A stretch of DNA of 64,000 nucleotides from Paraburkholderia silviterrae (GTDB lineage: Bacteria; Pseudomonadota; Gammaproteobacteria; Burkholderiales; Burkholderiaceae), in the NCBI RefSeq assembly GCF_004353915.1, contig NZ_SMRP01000001.1, forward strand, positions 62,001 to 126,000, written 5' to 3'. How positions within the stretch are numbered: position 1 is the stretch's first letter; each line of letters opens with the position of its first letter. Shown in pieces: positions 48,197 to 55,142 of this stretch. The notes below the pieces were generated by a model that saw only the letters and a program-made list of their open reading frames with translations, searched no databases and was not told the origin of the DNA. The translations under genes and the position numbers were made by a program.

Positions 48197-49381
48197 ATGA
48201 AACAAGTAATTCAAGACGAAGGCGCGCGTCCGATCAAGATCTGGACAGATGAAGTCGAAGACAGTGCGCTGCAGCAACTTAAGAATATCGCGCGCTTGCC
48301 CTTCATCGCTGGGAATGGCGTCGCCTGCATGCCGGATGTTCACGCTGGCATCGGCGCGACGGTCGGCACGGTAATCGCGACAGACAAGGCCATCGTGCCC
48401 GCCGCAGTGGGCGTCGATATCGGTTGCGGCATGAATGCTGTTCGTCTGTCGCTGAAGGCATCCGATCTGCCGGATTCGTTGCTGGCCATTCGTCACCAGA
48501 TCGAGCGCGACGTGCCGCTTGGTGCCGGAGGTTCCCATCAGTCCAACCGTCTGCCAGCGCTGCACGCAGGGCTGCATGATCGATATGCGGAGCTCGCGTG
48601 GAAGCATCGCGGCATCCACAACAAGAACATGCACGCCCAACTCGGCACGCTGGGTTCAGGCAATCATTTCATCGAGCTTTGCATCGACGAATCGCAGGAC
48701 GTGTGGGTGATGCTGCACAGCGGCTCTCGCGGGGTCGGCAACCTGATCGGCCGATATTTCATCGAGCGCGCCAAACGCCGCATGGAGCAGTATTTCGTCA
48801 GTCTTCCCGACAAGGACCTCGCCTATTTTCCCGAGGATACCGACGACTTCAAAGACTACGTCGAGGCAGTGCAGTGGGCTCAGGACTACGCTCTGGAGAA
48901 TCGCCGCGTAATGATGGAGTCCGTGATTGCCGCCCTGCGCCGGCACATCCTGGTCGACTTCACGATCACTCAGGAAGCGATCAACTGCCACCACAACTAC
49001 GTCGAGAAGGAAAACCACTTCGGCCGAAATCTGTGGGTGACCCGCAAGGGCGCCATTCGAGCGCGCGAAGGCGATCTTGGGATCATTCCGGGATCGATGG
49101 GCCAGCGTAGCTACATCGTGCGCGGCAAGGGAAATCTCGAATCGTATTGCTCGTGCTCACACGGCGCTGGCCGGAAGATGAGCCGTGCCGCAGCGCGCCG
49201 GACTTTCACGATTGCCGATCTGGAAGCGCAGACGGCTGGCGTCGAATGTCGCAAGGACGATGCGGTACTCGATGAGATCCCGGCATCGTACAAGGACATC
49301 GACGTCGTGATGGAAAACCAGCGCGATCTGGTCGAAGTGGTGCACGTGCTGAAGCAGGTCCTTTGCGTCAAGGGTGCATAA
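48197..49381 (+). CDS. rtcB: RtcB RNA ligase
   Basis: The 394-residue enzyme joins RNA 3'-phosphate or 2',3'-cyclic phosphate ends to 5'-OH ends with GTP and Mn2+. Hallmarks are present: MPDVHAGIGATVGTVI, GVDIGCGMNAVRL (Asp74, Cys77), GTLGSGNHFIEL, HSGSRGVGN, NCHHNYVE, and the guanylylated His322 in CSHGAGRKMSR. No archease gene is adjacent. In a phage it may repair tRNAs cut by host anticodon nucleases. Start with GAGACG upstream. Confidence 0.95.
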   Translation: MKQVIQDEGARPIKIWTDEVEDSALQQLKNIARLPFIAGNGVACMPDVHAGIGATVGTVIATDKAIVPAAVGVDIGCGMNAVRLSLKASDLPDSLLAIRHQIERDVPLGAGGSHQSNRLPALHAGLHDRYAELAWKHRGIHNKNMHAQLGTLGSGNHFIELCIDESQDVWVMLHSGSRGVGNLIGRYFIERAKRRMEQYFVSLPDKDLAYFPEDTDDFKDYVEAVQWAQDYALENRRVMMESVIAALRRHILVDFTITQEAINCHHNYVEKENHFGRNLWVTRKGAIRAREGDLGIIPGSMGQRSYIVRGKGNLESYCSCSHGAGRKMSRAAARRTFTIADLEAQTAGVECRKDDAVLDEIPASYKDIDVVMENQRDLVEVVHVLKQVLCVKGA

Positions 49382-49383
49382 CC

Positions 49384-49605
49384 ATGAACGAACGTTCCCC
49401 GATCACCTGGGAAGTGTGGCCCATCACCAATTCGGGACGGTGCTGCGGCCCGTCTGTCTGGGTCAAGGCACGCAATCGTCACGGCGCCGAGTCCGCCGGC
49501 AAGCGCTGGATGCGCACGCTCGGCAGATGCGCGCGCCAGGTGCATGCCGAGGTCTATCGGCCTGAGCTCGACCTTGAGATCCGGATGTACGTGCGCCGAG
49601 CATGA
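49384..49605 (+). CDS. Small basic uncharacterised protein
   Basis: The ATG lies two bases after the rtcB stop; 73 residues. It has ITWEVWPITNSGRCCGPSVW then a basic helix and ends EIRMYVRRA. Coupling suggests co-expression with rtcB. Confidence 0.6.
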   Translation: MNERSPITWEVWPITNSGRCCGPSVWVKARNRHGAESAGKRWMRTLGRCARQVHAEVYRPELDLEIRMYVRRA

Positions 49606-49778
49606 GCGAGCGCGAGTGGCACATCCACATGGCGAAGATCTACCTGAATCAGGCGATGGTCGTGCGCCGGCAGGGTATTCACCACGGCTGGCACGCGACA
49701 CTCCTGCGTTGGGCCGCTTCACGCCGCCTTAAGGCCATAGCGAAACCCACCGAGCCCGCGCAACTAGATTTGTTTTAG
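49602..49778 (+). CDS. 58-residue protein ending in a beta-clamp binding motif
   Basis: ATGA coupling to the previous gene. The product is a basic, His-rich helical peptide (WHIHMAKIYLNQAMVVRRQG) and ends exactly in QLDLF, the consensus pentapeptide (QLxLF) that binds the DnaN sliding clamp. It may recruit the clamp or block it. Confidence 0.65.
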   Translation: MSEREWHIHMAKIYLNQAMVVRRQGIHHGWHATLLRWAASRRLKAIAKPTEPAQLDLF

Positions 49779-49788
49779 TGAGACGAGA

Positions 49789-50505
49789 ATGACCGAATTC
49801 GCCATACCGCAGATAGTTCGCCGAAAGTCCACTGGAGAATTTCTCATCACGCAAAAACGCTATGGCGCTACGGAGCATTATCCGGCTGGCTACAGGTGCT
49901 CACCGCTCAATAGCCATTCGACGATGGGATATCCAGACGATGACCTGGAGTCCGCACCGCCCCGCAAGTCAGGCGTCTTCGATTACGAGATCGACATCGT
50001 GCCGCGAGCGAGTGGGCTACTTGATTGGGAGCACGTCGAGCCTGCGAGGCTCGATCATACGCTCTCAAACGTCGCCGCATGTGCCGGGTGGGTGGCAATG
50101 CCGGGTATCGGATGGGTGACGAAGCCAGGATCGAACAGAAAGTCTTGGGCGCGCATCTTTCTGCATACGGCTCAGAACGGCGGCTATACCGGCCAAGCGC
50201 ATGCGATCGTGTATGAGAGCGGCCCATACGAGTACCCGAAGCGCCTGCGTGAAGCCGTGATTCAGGCCGCAGTAGAGGCTACGCACAAGCGCAATGCGTC
50301 GCGCGGAAATCTCGCGGCAGCCGTGCTGGAGATGGAAGCGACGAAGTGCCACGAGAAAGAATGCGCGCTCCCGTCGGCGTGGCTGCTATCGATCTGCAAG
50401 CACGAGGTCATCGATTCGAGCACGCCATCGGGACGCATGCGCGGTTGGCATCCGGCGCATTGCTCGAAGTGCGGTATCAACCTGTCGGTCGATTCAAGCG
50501 ATTAA
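49789..50505 (+). CDS. Uncharacterised early protein
   Basis: The 238-residue protein (MTEFAIPQIVRRKSTGEFLI...) has a beta-rich first half, an Ala-rich helix (AVIQAAVEATHKRNASRG) and a C-terminal Cys/His pair group (SICKHE, HPAHCSKCG) likely to bind zinc. No family was recognised. Confidence 0.6.
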   Translation: MTEFAIPQIVRRKSTGEFLITQKRYGATEHYPAGYRCSPLNSHSTMGYPDDDLESAPPRKSGVFDYEIDIVPRASGLLDWEHVEPARLDHTLSNVAACAGWVAMPGIGWVTKPGSNRKSWARIFLHTAQNGGYTGQAHAIVYESGPYEYPKRLREAVIQAAVEATHKRNASRGNLAAAVLEMEATKCHEKECALPSAWLLSICKHEVIDSSTPSGRMRGWHPAHCSKCGINLSVDSSD

Positions 50506-50516
50506 CGGAGCAAGCG

Positions 50517-50795
50517 ATGCCCTGCACACCCTTTCGCCTGCCAGGCGGCATCAGCGGAATCGTCTGCACGCGAGGCCGCAAGCGTGTGCACCGCTGCTCT
50601 GTCGACGGCTGCAGCGCGCCGAGCGGCTTCCAGTGCGACTACCAGACGAAGCCGGGAAAGACCTGCGACCGGCACCTGTGCGCAGTGCATGCGCATCAGG
50701 TCGGAGCCGACGTTCACTTCTGCCCTGCGCACCTCGCGGAGTCGAGCGGCAAGAAGCAGGGCGATCTGTTCGCGACCACCACTCACGAGGATTGA
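50517..50795 (+). CDS. Small zinc-rich protein with QGDLF near its end
   Basis: I start it at the ATG at 50517 (MPCTPFRLPGGISG) with ACGGAG upstream; 92 residues. Seven Cys and several His (HRCSVDGC, KTCDRHLCAVHAHQ, FCPAHL) suggest two zinc sites. KKQGDLFATT resembles a clamp-binding motif, weaker than that of the 58-residue protein. Confidence 0.6.
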   Translation: MPCTPFRLPGGISGIVCTRGRKRVHRCSVDGCSAPSGFQCDYQTKPGKTCDRHLCAVHAHQVGADVHFCPAHLAESSGKKQGDLFATTTHED

Positions 50796-50798
50796 ACC

Positions 50799-51764
50799 AT
50801 GGATGCGAAAGAACTGAAACTTGTGCCGATCGAGCCGGATGACGAGATGCAGACCGCCGGTGCTCTAGCGGTCCGCATGGACGCGACGGCTATCAACCGA
50901 ATCTGGACTGCCAATGCGGTGTTTCGCGCGATGGTTGCCGCCGCACCCGCCGCTCTCCCTTCCGATGCAGCGCAAGCGCCGATCTATCAGGCAAAAGATC
51001 GGGACGCCGCAAAATGGCTTGACTGTAGCGAGTATGCGCACGCGCAGATGAGCAAGCAACCGGAAAGCTTCGATACACGTATCATCTACGCCGCTCCCGT
51101 CGCCCCTGCTGCGCCAGCACCGACCCATCTAGCAGACGGAACCGTGATCGACAAGAGCGTGGTGAAGCGGCTCGCTGTTCAGTTCGGCTTGTTGCCCGAT
51201 GAAGCAGACCATAGCGATGAGCCGCGCCTCGACAAACGCGCCAAGGTCGGCAACACGCGCTTCGGCGTCGGCGTGAAGTGGTCTACGGTAATCGGCGCGG
51301 CCATCCGTCAATACGAATACGACGTGACGCCTGAGAAAGAGGCTCAACGCATCGCAGACGGGAAGGCGTTCTGGACTGACATCGTGCGGGCGTCAGCAGT
51401 ACCGCAAGCCGGACTGACGGATGAGCAGATGGAGGCGCTGTCCGATTTCATTTTCCGCGACATGGGGAGCCCGAGCGACTGGACCGGCTTTGACCTCGAT
51501 GGTGCGCGACGCGCGTTGCTCGCCGCTCATGTCACCGACCAGCGCGTGAGCGAAGATGCTGCGCTAGATCTATTGCCCATCACGGCCAAGGAGTGCGAGG
51601 CAGCACCACAATCCGGGGCGACGCTGAGGAATGAAGACACGACAAAAGGCTCTATCAGCATCCCAAGTGTTCAGCTGCATGGCGAAACCGGAGTTTTGAT
51701 CACTGCCGTCTGGTGGGACAAGGAAAAGCCTTGGTTTCTTAATGTTCAGTTGTGCAATCCCTAA
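50799..51764 (+). CDS. Uncharacterised modular early protein
   Basis: The 321-residue protein reads as several short helical modules separated by Ala/Pro linkers (APVAPAAPAPTH), including GLTDEQMEALSDFIF and a beta-strand end ETGVLITAVWWD. Such patchwork proteins are common in Burkholderia-type phages. No function was recognised. Confidence 0.5.
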   Translation: MDAKELKLVPIEPDDEMQTAGALAVRMDATAINRIWTANAVFRAMVAAAPAALPSDAAQAPIYQAKDRDAAKWLDCSEYAHAQMSKQPESFDTRIIYAAPVAPAAPAPTHLADGTVIDKSVVKRLAVQFGLLPDEADHSDEPRLDKRAKVGNTRFGVGVKWSTVIGAAIRQYEYDVTPEKEAQRIADGKAFWTDIVRASAVPQAGLTDEQMEALSDFIFRDMGSPSDWTGFDLDGARRALLAAHVTDQRVSEDAALDLLPITAKECEAAPQSGATLRNEDTTKGSISIPSVQLHGETGVLITAVWWDKEKPWFLNVQLCNP

Positions 51765-51777
51765 AGGACCTCTAGCC

Positions 51778-51918
51778 ATGCCCCTCGTAGCCCTCATAGT
51801 TCTTCTCCCCATCTTCGAATGGCTTGGCGATCATGAATATTGGATTATCGGCGGCAGCGTCTCGCTGATTGCACTCGTCGCGTCTGTCTGGATTCGAGAA
51901 GCAAGGAGGGGGTCGTGA
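51778..51918 (+). CDS. 46-residue two-segment membrane protein
   Basis: AAAGGA precedes the ATG. The product has two hydrophobic stretches (PLVALIVLLPIFEWL and IIGGSVSLIALVASVW) and a basic end REARRGS. It is coupled to the next gene (GTGA). Confidence 0.65.
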   Translation: MPLVALIVLLPIFEWLGDHEYWIIGGSVSLIALVASVWIREARRGS

Positions 51919-52187
51919 CGGTCTATGTCGACCAGATGCGCGCCAAATATGGCCGCATGTTGATGTGCCACATGGTTGCCGATAGCGACGACGAGTTGCA
52001 CGAGATGGCCGCAAAAATAGGCGTCGCACGCAAGTGGCACCAGAAGCCCGGCACGCCGCATTCCCACTACGATGTGTGCCAGGCGATGCGCGTGCGCGCG
52101 GTGAAGCTCGGTGCCGTCGAGATCGATAGACACGGGCTGGCCGAATTCATCAAGAGGAAACGGGCCGCCCTACAGGAGCCAGCATGA
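51915..52187 (+). CDS. DUF4031 protein
   Basis: GTG start with AGGAGGGGG upstream; 90 residues. It has MTVYVDQMRAKYG and CHMVADSDDELHEMAAKIGV, and later HYDVCQAMRVRAVKLGAVEI, the DUF4031 pattern. Function of the family is unknown. It overlaps the next gene by four bases. Confidence 0.8.
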   Translation: MTVYVDQMRAKYGRMLMCHMVADSDDELHEMAAKIGVARKWHQKPGTPHSHYDVCQAMRVRAVKLGAVEIDRHGLAEFIKRKRAALQEPA

Positions 52188-52663
52188 CGACGCACAATGG
52201 AATGTTCTGGAGGCTGCGCGAGCTCGTGGACGCGCTCCCTGACGTCGACTTCGAGATCTGGACGAGCAATAGCTGGCGACGCGTCTATTTCGAGCGCGGA
52301 TGTCCGGCGATAGAGCCTTGCGTGCAGCGCACGGACAACCATCCCGACCTGATGTTCGCGCCGGGCGTGGCCGCATACCTGGAGGCCGTTGGGCCGAAGC
52401 GCGTGCGCATGCTGCTTGACCTGATTGACCAGCAAGCGCGAGACCTCGCCGCCATGATGGAAGACAACGCGGCGCAGGCCAAGCTGGCGAGGGAAGCCTG
52501 CATAACGGCCGCGCAATGTACTTCGCTGCTACGCGACGTCGCGGCTCTCAAGCGCTATAACGCGAACAAGGCACGGCCGCATCTCGTGAACAACTACCAC
52601 GTCCTGTCGGCGCCGCGTGACTTGCTGGACCGTATCGATGCGGTACTTGCGCAGAAGGAATGA
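52184..52663 (+). CDS. Uncharacterised early protein, Ea22-like context
   Basis: The 159-residue protein is helix-rich (RVRMLLDLIDQQARDLAAMM) with a beta-like start and ends PRDLLDRIDAVLAQKE. It could be an Ea22/Eae-type early protein, but similarity is only in style and position. Confidence 0.5.
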   Translation: MTTHNGMFWRLRELVDALPDVDFEIWTSNSWRRVYFERGCPAIEPCVQRTDNHPDLMFAPGVAAYLEAVGPKRVRMLLDLIDQQARDLAAMMEDNAAQAKLAREACITAAQCTSLLRDVAALKRYNANKARPHLVNNYHVLSAPRDLLDRIDAVLAQKE

Positions 52664-53769
52664 TGATGAGCGAGAACAGCAAGATCGAGTGGACAGATCA
52701 TACGTGGACGCCGGTAGTCGGCTGCGATGCGGTGAGTCCCGCGTGCGCGAACTGCTACGCCGCGCTGATGGCCGCGCGCCTCGACGCGATGGGCATGGAG
52801 AAGTACCGCGGCGTCGCGGTGCGCGCCGGCGGCAAGGGCAAGTGGACGGGCAAGGTCAACTTCAGCGAGGCCGACCTCGTGAAGCCGTTGACGGTCAAGA
52901 AGGCGGCGCGTTGGTTCCTGACCAGCATGGGCGACGTCGCGCACGAGAAGCTGTCGGCCGAGCAGATCGCCGAGATGTTCGGCGTGATGGCGGTCGCAGG
53001 TGCCGAGGGACCATTCCATCGTGAGCAGGACGGCTACACGATCGACGGTTACTGGACCGCTTCAGACGGCAAGAAGGTGCCCGTCAAGTGGCCCAACATG
53101 CTCAGCGGGCCGCATACCTTCATGGTCCTCACGAAGCGCACTGAGCGGATGGCAGACCTGCTGTCGAGCTCGCGCTTCCTCAATTTGGTTGCTGGTGCTG
53201 CCTATCGCTGGGCGCACAACCGCGTCGCCGCCGGAGTGCTTTCGGATGGCATTGAGCATGGCCGCTGCTGGCCGCTGCCGAACGTCTTCATCGGGTGCAC
53301 GGCAGAGGATCAGGAACAAGCTGACCTGAGGCGCCCGCACATGGCGCGCATCGCGGCGGATGGCTGGAACACGTTCGTGAGCTACGAGCCCGCGCTCGGC
53401 CCGGTGGACTGGACCGGTTGGGAATTCCTGAAGCAGTTGATCAGCGGCGGCGAGAGCGGGCCTAAGGCGCGGCCGTCACATCCGGACTGGCATCGTGACG
53501 CGCGCGACTTCGCTGGCGAGCATGAAATCGCCTACCTGTTCAAGCAATGGGGCGAGTGGGCGCCCGGTGAGAACTGCGGCGGCCCGATGAAGCGCACCGA
53601 GCATGTCGCGCACTGGTTCATCGATAAGTGGATGTTCAGCACGCTGACACCGAGCGGCTCGGCCGGCATGCACTATGACGATGAACCAACCGTCTATCGC
53701 GTCGGCAAGCGCACGGCTGGCCGCCATCTCGACGGCCGCACGCACGATGAATTCCCGGAGGCGCGATGA
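52660..53769 (+). CDS. Phage Gp37/Gp68-family protein (DUF5131)
   Basis: The 369-residue protein begins with SKIEWTDHTWTPVVGCDAVS, then PACANCYAALMAARL, the Gp37/Gp68 signature with a C-x6-C-x2-C group that resembles radical-SAM-type clusters. Later motifs are FMVLTKRTERMADLL, PNVFIGCTAEDQEQ and SGGESGPKARPSHPDWHRD. The family is widespread in phages; its activity is not established. The start is ATG 52660 or the third ATG at 52666, which is better spaced from AAGGA. Confidence 0.85.
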   Translation: MMMSENSKIEWTDHTWTPVVGCDAVSPACANCYAALMAARLDAMGMEKYRGVAVRAGGKGKWTGKVNFSEADLVKPLTVKKAARWFLTSMGDVAHEKLSAEQIAEMFGVMAVAGAEGPFHREQDGYTIDGYWTASDGKKVPVKWPNMLSGPHTFMVLTKRTERMADLLSSSRFLNLVAGAAYRWAHNRVAAGVLSDGIEHGRCWPLPNVFIGCTAEDQEQADLRRPHMARIAADGWNTFVSYEPALGPVDWTGWEFLKQLISGGESGPKARPSHPDWHRDARDFAGEHEIAYLFKQWGEWAPGENCGGPMKRTEHVAHWFIDKWMFSTLTPSGSAGMHYDDEPTVYRVGKRTAGRHLDGRTHDEFPEAR

Positions 53770-54089
53770 CCGAGAAGGCGCTCAGCCTGAAGGAAGCCGC
53801 CGCGCTGCTCGGCGTCTGCTACTCCACCCTCTACACCCACAAGGAGGAGATGGGATTCTTCAAGGTGGGAGGACAGTGGCGCATTTGGCCAGACAAATTG
53901 AAAGGTGCGACGGAGTACAATCCCGACCGACCGGCGCGGACGGAACCAAGGAGTGAAAAATGTCAATCCGTAAGCGCAAAGGCTCCGACGTTTGGCACAT
54001 TGATTTCCGCGCGCCAGGCGGCGGCCGAGTTCGACAAAGTACTGGAACAAGTGACAGGAAGGAAGCGCAAGAACTGCACGACAAGCTGA
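53766..54089 (+). CDS. Excisionase-like HTH protein
   Basis: The 107-residue protein starts with a winged-helix MerR/AlpA-type domain (LSLKEAAALLGVCYSTLYTH, then FFKVGGQWRIWPDKL), the form of recombination directionality factors. Its last 130 bases overlap the integrase gene in another frame, so the C-terminal third is constrained by int. Synthesis of both is probably coupled. Confidence 0.78.
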   Translation: MTEKALSLKEAAALLGVCYSTLYTHKEEMGFFKVGGQWRIWPDKLKGATEYNPDRPARTEPRSEKCQSVSAKAPTFGTLISARQAAAEFDKVLEQVTGRKRKNCTTS

Positions 54090-54997
54090 AGCACGAGGCA
54101 TGGCGTGTGGCGAAGCTGGGCGAGAAGCCGCGCCACTGCTTCGAGGAGGGCGCGGCAAGGTTTCTCAAGGAAAGGATGGGCAAGACCACGATCACGAGCA
54201 TGGCCGCCCAACTGGAGTACTTCTGCGGGATTTTCTCGGGGCGCGACCTGGCGTCGCTTACCCGGGCCGAGATCATGGCCGCCCTACCGGTAGATGCCGT
54301 TCGCAAGGGCCGCAAGGCCCCGCTGACGGCAGGCACTCGCAACCGGTATCTCTCGACGATTCGCGCGATGCTTTACGATGCCGCGGACAAGTGGGATTGG
54401 ATCGAGAAAGCGCCCGCGCTGCCCGAGCTCGAGGAGCCAGCGATCCGCATACGCTGGATTACGCGAGACGAGGCGAAACGCCTGCTGCGCGCCTTGGGTG
54501 ACGACTGCATGCGGGACTGCACGGCGTTCGGCTTCGCGACGGGGCTGCGGCAGGCCAACATTCTGAAGCTGGAATGGGCGCAGGTTGATCTCGTCGCGAA
54601 GCGGGCCTGGATTCACCCGGATCAGGCCAAGGCACGCAAGCCTATCGGCGTGCCGCTTAACGAGGAGGCGCTCACGATCCTGCGGCGGCAGATCGGCAAG
54701 AGCGATGAGTATGTGTTCGTGAGCGCGGGCGAGCCGCTCGATCGATGGGACGCGTACTGGTGGAAGGTGGCATGCAGGAAGGCGGGCATCAAGAATTTCC
54801 GGTTCCATGATGTCCGCCATACCTGGGCTAGCTGGCACGTGCAGGGAGGCACGCCGTTGCAGGTGCTCAAGGAGTTGGGCGGATGGGCGACATTTGAGAT
54901 GGTCCTGAAATATGCGCACCTTGCCCCTGACCACCTTGCGCAGCATGCTAGCGCAGTTTTGATGCACGAACCACCGAAGCTCGTGGCAGTGAGCTAA
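53960..54997 (+). CDS. int: Tyrosine-recombinase integrase
   Basis: The 345-residue protein has an arm-binding start (MSIRKRKGSDVWHIDFRAPG), a core-binding SAM-like domain (about residues 65-150) and the catalytic set Arg197 (TGLRQANIL), Lys near 226-228, His283 and Arg286 (HDVRHTWAS), Trp309 in place of His (GGWATF) and Tyr318 (VLKYAHLAP). AAGGAG lies upstream of the ATG. As the last phage gene it fixes the right prophage end. Confidence 0.95.
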   Translation: MSIRKRKGSDVWHIDFRAPGGGRVRQSTGTSDRKEAQELHDKLKHEAWRVAKLGEKPRHCFEEGAARFLKERMGKTTITSMAAQLEYFCGIFSGRDLASLTRAEIMAALPVDAVRKGRKAPLTAGTRNRYLSTIRAMLYDAADKWDWIEKAPALPELEEPAIRIRWITRDEAKRLLRALGDDCMRDCTAFGFATGLRQANILKLEWAQVDLVAKRAWIHPDQAKARKPIGVPLNEEALTILRRQIGKSDEYVFVSAGEPLDRWDAYWWKVACRKAGIKNFRFHDVRHTWASWHVQGGTPLQVLKELGGWATFEMVLKYAHLAPDHLAQHASAVLMHEPPKLVAVS

Positions 54998-55141
54998 GTC
55001 ACGGCACGCTTTGGGCACAAACCCGGCGCGACTTTTCTTGAAAATCGCTAGAATCCTCACCGGGTAAGGGCTTGAGAGAGGCTGGCAGATGAAGGCTAAC
55101 GGAGATCTGATCCGCTACGCGAGTGAACACGGGTTCGCATA
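54998..55141. other. Phage-host junction region
   Basis: This 144-base gap follows the integrase and precedes the host kinase, so the right attachment site should be here or in the last codons of int. No tRNA end is visible in it. Without the left end no core repeat can be identified. Confidence 0.5.
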
Positions 55142-55142
55142 A
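55089..55142 (+). CDS. Possible 17-residue leader peptide before the kinase
   Basis: MKANGDLIRYASEHGFA ends in a TAA that overlaps the kinase ATG (TAATG). The kinase ATG has no good ribosome-binding site of its own, so translation by coupling would make sense. It could instead be the start of a host gene interrupted by the prophage. Confidence 0.35.
   Translation: MKANGDLIRYASEHGFA

Larger units (their letters stand above)
1..55088. mobile_element. P22-like temperate podovirus prophage, left end outside window
   Basis: All genes from the left window edge through the integrase at 53960-54997 form one phage genome with late genes leftward, divergent early operons around an immunity region, and excisionase/integrase at the right end. 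P22-type portal, coat, gp4-like and gp10-like neck proteins and a tailspike place it among P22-like short-tailed phages. The right boundary is approximate: phage coding ends at 54997 and host coding starts by 55142. The left attachment site is not in the window, so att cores could not be paired. No structural or replication gene looks broken, so the element may be intact. Confidence 0.93.

Noticed and set aside
1..54997. CRISPR array
   Set aside because: No spaced direct repeats with unique spacers were seen; the only dense repeats are the origin iterons and coding tandem repeats.
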